A DNA stretch of 17,949 nt, taken from assembly GCA_014238595.1 (NCBI GenBank), contig JABAAV010000012.1, positions 7,063 through 25,011 of the forward strand, read 5' to 3'. A program made the position numbers and the translations under genes. Origin of the DNA: Myxococcales bacterium. Lineage in GTDB: Bacteria; Myxococcota_A; Polyangia; Haliangiales; J016. Below, one piece after another: positions 7,436-13,449 of this stretch. The notes under the pieces were generated by a model, which worked only from the letters and a program-made list of their open reading frames with translations, searched no databases and was not told the DNA's origin. The stretch's first letter is position 1. Each line of letters begins with the position of its first letter.

Positions 7436-7837
7436 ATGCTTTCGCCATCAGAATTAACGATACTCAAACAAACTCTGTCCGCTGAGAAAAAAACCCTCAT
7501 ACACCAATCGCAAGAAGGTGTTTTATTCAGTCAAAACAAAGATCGTTCTAGACAGGGACGTGATTCTATTGATGAATCAACGACAGAAACTTTCTATGCC
7601 ACAGCATTGCGTTTCCATGACAGAAACAAAGATCGTATGAAATTAATCGAACAAGCTCTTGACCGATTAGAGCAAGGTATTATCCATTTATGTGTAGAAT
7701 GTGAAGAATCTATTGAAACAAAGCGACTTTTGTTGTTACCAATAACATCGTTGTGTATTGAATGCCAACAAGACAAAGAAGAACACCAAGAAACTGAGAA
7801 CACCGATGACACAATCTCTGCATTCGGTGTTGTTTAA
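7436..7837 (+). CDS. DksA/TraR-type C4 zinc-finger regulator
   Basis: The 133-residue protein has a helical N-terminal half that would form the coiled coil, including GRDSIDEST at residues 41-49, where Asp43 and Asp46 correspond in spacing to the DxxDxA tip of DksA. It ends in a zinc finger, C86-V-E-C89 ... C107-I-E-C110, with the family context RLEQG before the finger and LLPITSLC inside it. DksA-family proteins enter the secondary channel of RNA polymerase and, with ppGpp, alter initiation at rRNA and amino-acid promoters. Whether this copy is the cell's main DksA or a paralogue cannot be told. The C-terminal ~20 residues after the finger are acidic and polar. It starts 3 bp after the mgtE stop, without its own Shine-Dalgarno, implying co-expression. 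Confidence 0.88.
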   Translation: MLSPSELTILKQTLSAEKKTLIHQSQEGVLFSQNKDRSRQGRDSIDESTTETFYATALRFHDRNKDRMKLIEQALDRLEQGIIHLCVECEESIETKRLLLLPITSLCIECQQDKEEHQETENTDDTISAFGVV

Positions 7838-7931
7838 ACCATCTTTATCATAAGCGATAATAATATACGCTTGCTTTAAAAAAAGAAGATCACAATGAAA
7901 GTATTGCACTGCCATCAATAATTATGATTGA

Positions 7932-9503
7932 TTAAGGATTCATTTTTTTAATCAATTTCTTAAAAGCAGCAATATCTTTCGATGTCAATTCACGTAAAAA
8001 AAATAAAATAGCTACAAAAACGACAACAACTAAAACCACCTCTGCCAAAAGCATCATCACACTTTCGGTATTAATCATTCTTCCAAGAGCAATTCCAACC
8101 GATCCCGCAACAGCAACACGTAACACCGTCTGGATCGAAAGAAATACGCCAAATTTTTTTTTGACAATAATGCCACCCAAAACAGCACCCACACCCATAG
8201 AGAATGCCGTGATTAATCCACAAATTTTAAGCAAATGGGCTCCAGGTTCAATACCAGGAACAATCACTATCATCCCTAAAACAGAAATTATTAATGTTAA
8301 CGTGATCATTTTAATGGCAGAACGAACAGCACCAGCGCCCGTCAAGAGCGTGCCACAAATCACCATCAAACAAAAACCAATATTGCCCAAAGCCAATGCT
8401 GTCAATGCGGATTCTCCATTGACAGCGTATTCATCAGAAAAAGGAATTCCAAGTATTCCATACGGATTTGCAACAAAGACAACGGCAACCATACTTCCTA
8501 AAAGTAACACATAGCGCACTGTTGTTTGTACGTAGCTGCGTGCAAGTTCTTCATTCTTATTAAAAGTAGCTTTTGAAATCAAAGGAAAAGCCACAAACAA
8601 AATCGCAACGATTGACTGATAAGATAATCGTGATAGCGCTTGTGCTGCAGCATAGTACCCTACCTGTCTATCTGATGAAGATGCAGCACAGGATTTGATG
8701 TTTTCCATACAATCAGGAACACCGTTTTGCAAAAACCATTCAGTCGCAAATCGTTTTAATAATAGACTATCAATCACCATGACAAAATTCATAATGATAA
8801 AATAGACAGAGACTCCAGAAAAAAAGAATATCATTGAACGAAGTTCTTTTTTTTCATAATGACGAGCTTCATTACTGATACGCAATGTAGGTATTCCCGT
8901 AATGATTGCTGCAACAACAAACATAATTATTGCGGCCAATCCCCAGGCACTAATAGCTCCGATAACGCCAAAACCTAAAGCTGCGGCTGCAATGATTAAA
9001 GCAGCACGTATCGTAACAGCGGTCATATCGAATCGTGCTTGGATATCAAAACGGCGCAATCCATTTTGATATCCTATCAACACAGCATACAGTGAATAGA
9101 ACGCAATAATCACAGAGGCCAATGCAATAGGAATGATTTTGTTTTCATCGTGCAAAAAATTAGCGATTAAAGGTGAACAAAGCATAAATGCAATGGCAAG
9201 AGGTACACCTATTCTAAAATGCATCAACAAACCAATACGTTTAGCTATTTCAGGATTATCCGGGTGATTGGTTGTAAATCGCGCCATCGCTTGAATAGTG
9301 GCGACAATCAACACATTGTTAATAGGCGATACTGTAGAGACAACGACTTGGTATGCACCAAACAACACAGGACCAAAAATCGTAGGCAGAGAAAATGTTA
9401 ATATGGATCCAACGATCATGAAATAAAGTTTTGCACTGGTAATAGCAAACACACCACGACCTGCTTCGATTGATTCTTTGTTTATTTCGGTGTTGTTAGT
9501 CAT
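7932..9503 (-). CDS. Polysaccharide flippase-like membrane protein (Wzx/MATE-MurJ superfamily)
   Basis: The protein has 523 residues from ATG 9503, about 12-14 hydrophobic helices and a basic C-terminus (LIKKMNP). The opening AITSAKLYFMIVGSILTFSLP helix, an early YQVVVSTVSPINN loop, and a central SYQSIVAILFVAFPLISK segment fit the polysaccharide-biosynthesis flippase family of the MOP exporters, which flip lipid-linked sugars across the inner membrane. A soluble loop about halfway along (VPDCMENIKSCAASSS) carries two cysteines and is longer than usual. Substrate is unknown; no glycosyltransferases are adjacent, so O-antigen, exopolysaccharide or peptidoglycan precursor export remain open. A GTG at 9521 overlapping the prmC stop is an alternative start; ATG 9503 lies 5 bp after that stop. 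Last gene of the aminotransferase-prmC operon. Confidence 0.8.
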   Translation of the reverse strand: MTNNTEINKESIEAGRGVFAITSAKLYFMIVGSILTFSLPTIFGPVLFGAYQVVVSTVSPINNVLIVATIQAMARFTTNHPDNPEIAKRIGLLMHFRIGVPLAIAFMLCSPLIANFLHDENKIIPIALASVIIAFYSLYAVLIGYQNGLRRFDIQARFDMTAVTIRAALIIAAAALGFGVIGAISAWGLAAIIMFVVAAIITGIPTLRISNEARHYEKKELRSMIFFFSGVSVYFIIMNFVMVIDSLLLKRFATEWFLQNGVPDCMENIKSCAASSSDRQVGYYAAAQALSRLSYQSIVAILFVAFPLISKATFNKNEELARSYVQTTVRYVLLLGSMVAVVFVANPYGILGIPFSDEYAVNGESALTALALGNIGFCLMVICGTLLTGAGAVRSAIKMITLTLIISVLGMIVIVPGIEPGAHLLKICGLITAFSMGVGAVLGGIIVKKKFGVFLSIQTVLRVAVAGSVGIALGRMINTESVMMLLAEVVLVVVVFVAILFFLRELTSKDIAAFKKLIKKMNP

Positions 9504-9508
9504 TGTTG

Positions 9509-10342
9509 TTATTTTTTGCACGCATAAGTAATTCGCGGCAAGTCACTATAGTCTGATAAAGTTTGTGCAGGTAAAAACTGATTTGTTTGAGAAAAAATAG
9601 CATTGATCTTATCATTTTGATCAAAACCATGCTCCAAAAGAAGTGGTGCATGAGGTTTCATATAACGAAACACGCTATTTAAGAAAATATTTATAATATC
9701 CAGTCCATCTTTACCACCATCTAAAGCAGATCGTGGTTCAAAATCGAGATCAAGATCAGCAATCTCATCGGAAGAAATATAAGGAAGATTGGCAACAATG
9801 AGATCAAATTGCTCTTCTTGTTTAAAGGCTTCACATAAATCACCATGGCGAATGTCAATGGATGTACGATGTTTGATCGCATTACGTTTGACAACATCCA
9901 ATGCTTTACAAGAATTATCAGTAGCAACCATCGAAACATCGTTTCGTTCTTTCTTCATGACAATCGCCATCACGCCACACCCTGTTCCCACATCAGCAAC
10001 ATGAGGATGGTCTATTGTCTTGATCAAATTCAACCCTTTTTCAACCATAATCTCTGTTTCAGGTCGTGGAATCAAGACATCTGGAGTGACATCAAAATCG
10101 AGAGACCAAAATTCACAGCGTCCGATCAAATAAGCAATCGGTTCTCCCTGACAACGTCGCTCAATGAATTTTTTATATTTTTTACTGTCTTGATCTGTGA
10201 GTTGCTGTTTATCAAGCAACAAAGAGACACGATCAATGTTTAAACTATGGGCAAGCAACACCTGTGCGTCTAGCTTTGCAGTTAGACAACCTGCGTGGTG
10301 TAGCAAATCACTCCCCCACAATAAAAGAGATGTCAACGACAT
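9509..10342 (-). CDS. prmC: Peptide chain release factor glutamine methyltransferase
   Basis: PrmC methylates the GGQ glutamine of release factors RF1/RF2 with S-adenosylmethionine. The 277-residue protein has the usual helical N-terminal domain (residues 1-80), the linker signature VLIPRPETE (89-97), SAM motif I VGTGCGVMAIV (118-128), and the PrmC-specific EPRSALDGGKDGLD (202-215). The catalytic motif, normally NPPY, reads NLPY at 185-188. Asn, the second Pro and Tyr are kept, so activity is likely. Length is normal. In most bacteria prmC lies beside prfA; here it lies 16 bp after an aminotransferase gene and runs into a flippase gene. The start ATG at 10342 has a GAGAT Shine-Dalgarno-like sequence about 9 nt upstream that falls in the arm of an inverted repeat. 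Confidence 0.92.
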   Translation of the reverse strand: MSLTSLLLWGSDLLHHAGCLTAKLDAQVLLAHSLNIDRVSLLLDKQQLTDQDSKKYKKFIERRCQGEPIAYLIGRCEFWSLDFDVTPDVLIPRPETEIMVEKGLNLIKTIDHPHVADVGTGCGVMAIVMKKERNDVSMVATDNSCKALDVVKRNAIKHRTSIDIRHGDLCEAFKQEEQFDLIVANLPYISSDEIADLDLDFEPRSALDGGKDGLDIINIFLNSVFRYMKPHAPLLLEHGFDQNDKINAIFSQTNQFLPAQTLSDYSDLPRITYACKK

Positions 10343-10356
10343 AATTTCAACATCTC
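10327..10356 (-). repeat. 7-bp inverted repeat around the prmC start codon
   Basis: GAGATGT at 10327-10333 and ACATCTC at 10350-10356 are exact reverse complements. The 16-nt loop contains the prmC start (10340-10342), and the candidate Shine-Dalgarno (GAGAT on the minus strand) lies in the upstream arm, so pairing would mask it. The match could be chance; a regulatory role is inferred. Confidence 0.35.
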
Positions 10357-10358
10357 AT

Positions 10359-11558
10359 TTATCGAGAGGATTTTAGCTTGTCACAAACGTCATTGACACG
10401 CTCGATACCTTCTTCGAGATGTTTCGGTAATACAGCCGTGTAACAAAGTCGCACTGATTTCGTAAAATGTTTTCCAAAAACATCTCCTGGTGCCAAGATA
10501 ACACGCTCTTTGGCGAACAAATCTAAAACATCTCGAGATGTTTGACCTTGTTTAAGATAGTTTGTTAAATCGAGAAACAAATATGTGCTTCCCTGGGGTT
10601 TGACACATGGAACTTCAATTTGTGCATAAGCATTGTTTCGTGCAGTGATGTAATGATGCCTCGCTTCATCAATAAAATCATCACCATGAATCAAAGCTTC
10701 TTTGGCAGCATATTGCATAGCACGAGGAACACAATAGACCGAATGAGTAACGATTTTTTGTACACCTTCAATAGCTTTTTGAGGACCTACAACATATCCA
10801 ACACGAATACCTGCTTGTGCATAAGTTTTGGAAAAAGAAAATGCTGTGATCGTTCTATCACCGTATTTACTCCCAATACTGATATGTTTCTGATTGTCAT
10901 ATACATAATGTTCGTAAGCTTCATCAGAAAGAATCCATAAATTCTGTTTTGTTGCAAAGTTTCCAATGGAATCTAACTCTTGCTGTGTTAAAACTTTTCC
11001 ATCTGGATTGTTAGGATTCGCAACATAAATAGCTTTGGTTTTATCCGTTAGATACCCCTCTAATAACTCACCAAGATCAAATGATTCTTGACGCATATCT
11101 TGCGTAAAAGGCACTTCTATTGGATGGGCACCAAACGAAGACACCATGCCACGAATCAAAGGCCAATACGGTGTTAAAAGTAAGACTTCATCTCCAGCAT
11201 CACAAACAGCACCTACAGCAGAAGCAAGGCCATGTGAAGCACCACAAGTAATCTGAATATTTTCTGGACCATCAATGGAAATATTGTTTTGATTCTGTAC
11301 TTTGTCCACCAGAAGCATACGTAATTCAGCATCACCTTGAGTGGGTGAATATTCATACAATTGTGGATCATGTTCTGAAGAGAAGCGTAATTCACCAAGA
11401 CGCGATTTAAATGGTGGCGGTAAATAAGTGTCTCCCAAATGAAATGTAAAAACAGTTTCATTATTTTGTGCTGCTTCTTCACACAATTTTCCCAATTTTC
11501 CATAGACAGATGTTTCCATGGAACCAACAGAACGACACAACGATGGACTGTTATTCAT
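10359..11558 (-). CDS. Class I/II PLP-dependent aminotransferase
   Basis: The 399-residue protein is a fold-type I aminotransferase of the aspartate/alanine/aromatic group. Visible residues are Tyr130 (TPYWP) near the cofactor ring, NPNNP at 181-185, Asp212 in SDEAYE (pyridine nitrogen), the Schiff-base lysine Lys244 in SFSKTYA, Arg252 in AGIRVGY (phosphate), and Arg370 in KSVRLCY, the usual anchor for the substrate carboxylate. It transfers an amino group between an amino acid and a 2-oxo acid in the cytoplasm; the exact substrate cannot be read from the sequence. It has the clearest ribosome-binding site of the window, AGGAG (11566-11570) 7 nt before the ATG, and heads the operon with prmC and the flippase gene. 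A promoter candidate lies ~135 bp upstream. Confidence 0.9.
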   Translation of the reverse strand: MNNSPSLCRSVGSMETSVYGKLGKLCEEAAQNNETVFTFHLGDTYLPPPFKSRLGELRFSSEHDPQLYEYSPTQGDAELRMLLVDKVQNQNNISIDGPENIQITCGASHGLASAVGAVCDAGDEVLLLTPYWPLIRGMVSSFGAHPIEVPFTQDMRQESFDLGELLEGYLTDKTKAIYVANPNNPDGKVLTQQELDSIGNFATKQNLWILSDEAYEHYVYDNQKHISIGSKYGDRTITAFSFSKTYAQAGIRVGYVVGPQKAIEGVQKIVTHSVYCVPRAMQYAAKEALIHGDDFIDEARHHYITARNNAYAQIEVPCVKPQGSTYLFLDLTNYLKQGQTSRDVLDLFAKERVILAPGDVFGKHFTKSVRLCYTAVLPKHLEEGIERVNDVCDKLKSSR

Positions 11559-11627
11559 GATAAAGCTCCTACCAAATTCTTCATTGATTTTTTTGAAAAT
11601 AACTCAATCATAAACGCAAAAAAACAA

Positions 11628-11675
11628 CTAATGCGAAGCATGATGGATGTAAATGATATTGGATTCATACACCAT
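11628..11675 (-). other. Possible 15-codon leader ORF in the aminotransferase 5' region
   Basis: Within the ~130-nt leader predicted from the promoter at 11694-11722, a frame of 15 codons reads MVYESNIIYIHHASH and stops with TAG at 11628-11630. Three of its last six residues are His, and its end overlaps a short ATGC-TTC-GCAT stem-loop closely followed by a T-rich run. This recalls amino-acid leader peptides, but there is no Shine-Dalgarno and the stem is only 4 bp, so it may be chance. Confidence 0.15.
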
Positions 11676-11693
11676 ATTTGATGCGATCACACT

Positions 11694-11722
11694 TTTATAT
11701 TAAGAATATTTAAACAAGACAA
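11694..11722 (-). promoter_or_regulatory. Candidate sigma-70-type promoter for the aminotransferase-prmC-flippase operon
   Basis: On the minus strand a -35-like TTGTCT (11717-11722) is followed after exactly 17 bp by a -10-like TATAAA (11694-11699). This gives a predicted start near 11687 and a ~130-nt leader before the aminotransferase ATG. The box lies in the 249-bp gap between rpe and the aminotransferase, where a promoter is expected. Confidence 0.45.
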
Positions 11723-11807
11723 ATACCTTTGAAAAGCTATCAAGACTTGTTTTTTGGGATTTTCTACCAATAACTTCACTAAGATTTTCAATCAAATCCA
11801 TGGATCA

Positions 11808-12485
11808 TCAACATGAAATCCTGTGTTCATCTTCAGTCATCATCTTCATGGAATCAATAGCCTGTTTATAGTTATCAGCTTTAAAAATACCATTACCAGA
11901 AACTAACACAGTAGCACCTGCAGAAATAACATCAGCGGCTGTTGTCTCATTAATGCCACCATCAACTTCAATATCAACATCAGTATCAATCATTGTTTGA
12001 ATATGACGAATTTTAGGCAGCATATCCGCAATAAAAGTTTGTCCACCAAAACCAGGATTGACGGTCATGACTAAAACCAATGATATTTTATCAACAACAT
12101 AGGTAATAGCATCTGCTGGTGTTGCTGGATTGAGTGCTACTCCTGCTTTTTTGTTTAATTTTAAAATAGCATCGACCGTGCGATGCAAATGTGGACAGGC
12201 TTCTGCATGTACTGTAATCATATCAGCACCTGCATCCACATAATCAACAAGATAGCGATCTGCATTCTCAATCATCAAATGAACATCAAGTGGTAATGAC
12301 GTGGCTCGACGAGCTGCTGCCACAATACTGGGTCCCATTGTAAGATTAGGAACAAAATGTCCATCCATAACATCAATGTGAATCCAATCGGCACCTGCAC
12401 GATCAACAGCTTTAATCTCATCATCAAGTCGACCAAAATCTGCCGACAAAATCGATGGTGCAATTTTGATTTTAAATTTTGACAT
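11808..12485 (-). CDS. rpe: Ribulose-phosphate 3-epimerase
   Basis: Rpe interconverts D-ribulose 5-phosphate and D-xylulose 5-phosphate in the pentose phosphate pathway as a cytoplasmic metal-dependent TIM barrel. From ATG 12485 the protein has 225 residues, the usual size. The active-site residues are all present: SILSADF (11-17), metal ligands His36, Asp38 (HIDVMDG), His69 (DVHLMI) and Asp175 (EVDGGI), and the phosphate loop VNPGFGGQ (142-149). ATG 12485 is preceded by AGGTG at 7-nt spacing and is favoured over ATG 12491 and GTG 12494. The gene begins inside the end of fmt (14-bp overlap), so the two are translationally coupled. It is the last recognised gene of the fliR-flhB-galU-priA-fmt-rpe run. 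Confidence 0.95.
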   Translation of the reverse strand: MSKFKIKIAPSILSADFGRLDDEIKAVDRAGADWIHIDVMDGHFVPNLTMGPSIVAAARRATSLPLDVHLMIENADRYLVDYVDAGADMITVHAEACPHLHRTVDAILKLNKKAGVALNPATPADAITYVVDKISLVLVMTVNPGFGGQTFIADMLPKIRHIQTMIDTDVDIEVDGGINETTAADVISAGATVLVSGNGIFKADNYKQAIDSMKMMTEDEHRISC

Positions 12486-13419
12486 TGTCATCACCTAGTA
12501 CCATTCCAACACGCAAAGCACGTCCAACACAAAAATCGTTTGCCAACATTCTCTTTTTCCCAGCAGCTTGAAATTCCATAATCATACAAGAACCTATACT
12601 ACATGCGATTTCGACACCATCTACATGGATAGAAAGAATCGTACCTAGCCTAGAATGTTTGGTAGAATAATCGGATACTTTGCTGCCAAACATTTTGATG
12701 TTTTTACCATTCCACACGATATATGCTCCAGGCCATGAGGTCACACCTTGTATTCTACATGAAATATTCTTTGCAGTGTCATTCCATAAAATATGCCCAT
12801 CTTTTTTTTTCAACATCGGGGCATAACTGACACCTTCAAGTGGTTGTAATTGCCTTAAATTTTTGCCTCGCTCAATTGCAGTCAATGCGTCCAAAAGAGC
12901 ATGACATCCTAAAACCGATAATGTTTCATGCAGGCTATCCGAAGTATCAGTCTCTTGAATATCAATCGATCGCGTTATCATAATGTCACCAGTATCTAAT
13001 CCTTCATCCAGTTGCATAATCGTTACCCCTGTTTGTGTTTCGCCGTTAATTAAAGCCCATTGAATCGGTGCTGCACCACGATATGCTGGCAACAACGAAG
13101 CATGAACATTTAAACAGCCATACTTAGGCAGTGTTAATAATGATGTTGGTAATATTTTTCCATAGGCAACTACAACCATAAGATCAAGATCGAAGACTTC
13201 TAAACTTTTTATGAATGCATCATTCTTGATACATTCAGGTGTAAACACTGTAATTCCTGCTTCTTGAGCCATTTGTTTGACAGGTGACGCTGCAACAATT
13301 TGTCCTCGACCAGATCGAATATCTGGTTTACTCAAAACAACCATGACATCATGTTGCTTGATTAACTCGTTGAGAGTAGGCAACGCAAATCTTGGTGAAC
13401 CCATGAATCCAATACGCAT
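12472..13419 (-). CDS. fmt: Methionyl-tRNA formyltransferase
   Basis: Fmt transfers a formyl group from 10-formyltetrahydrofolate to initiator Met-tRNA. From ATG 13419 the protein has 315 residues, the family norm. It begins MRIGFMGSPRFALP, closely matching the family N-terminus. It holds the catalytic Asn104, His106 (NVHASLLPAYRG) and Asp142 (LDTGDI), followed by a C-terminal tRNA-binding domain. A TTG two codons upstream (13425) is less likely. No Shine-Dalgarno precedes the ATG, which lies in the loop of a 7-bp inverted repeat. The usual neighbour def (peptide deformylase) is not between priA and fmt here. The 3' end overlaps rpe. Confidence 0.95.
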   Translation of the reverse strand: MRIGFMGSPRFALPTLNELIKQHDVMVVLSKPDIRSGRGQIVAASPVKQMAQEAGITVFTPECIKNDAFIKSLEVFDLDLMVVVAYGKILPTSLLTLPKYGCLNVHASLLPAYRGAAPIQWALINGETQTGVTIMQLDEGLDTGDIMITRSIDIQETDTSDSLHETLSVLGCHALLDALTAIERGKNLRQLQPLEGVSYAPMLKKKDGHILWNDTAKNISCRIQGVTSWPGAYIVWNGKNIKMFGSKVSDYSTKHSRLGTILSIHVDGVEIACSIGSCMIMEFQAAGKKRMLANDFCVGRALRVGMVLGDDNVKI

Positions 13420-13442
13420 TAGCAATGATAATACAGATTCAT
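13403..13442 (-). repeat. 7-bp inverted repeat around the fmt start codon
   Basis: ATGAATC at 13403-13409 and GATTCAT at 13436-13442 are exact reverse complements, extendable inward by two G:U pairs. The 26-nt loop holds the fmt start codon (13417-13419). A small CATT-GCT-AATG hairpin inside the loop pairs the AUG itself. Possibly chance. Confidence 0.35.
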
Positions 13443-13449
13443 CCTAGAC

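Noticed and set aside
7838..7931. Bidirectional terminator between the DksA-like gene and the flippase gene
   Set aside because: Only 4-6 bp A/T-rich repeats are present (for example AAGCG/CGCTT at 7852-7872 and ATCAAT/ATTGAT at 7914-7932), and none is followed by a proper T-run in the right direction.
8161..8514. 117-codon plus-strand frame with many Pro, Ile and Thr residues
   Set aside because: It lies wholly antisense to the flippase gene, has no recognisable domain and its composition is what a reversed membrane-protein gene produces.
9845..10243. 132-codon plus-strand frame
   Set aside because: Fully antisense to prmC, whose motifs are unmistakable; no domain or start signal for the plus-strand frame.
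13420..13425. TTG start two codons before the fmt ATG
   Set aside because: The family N-terminus aligns with MRIGFMG from ATG 13419; no ribosome-binding site for the TTG.
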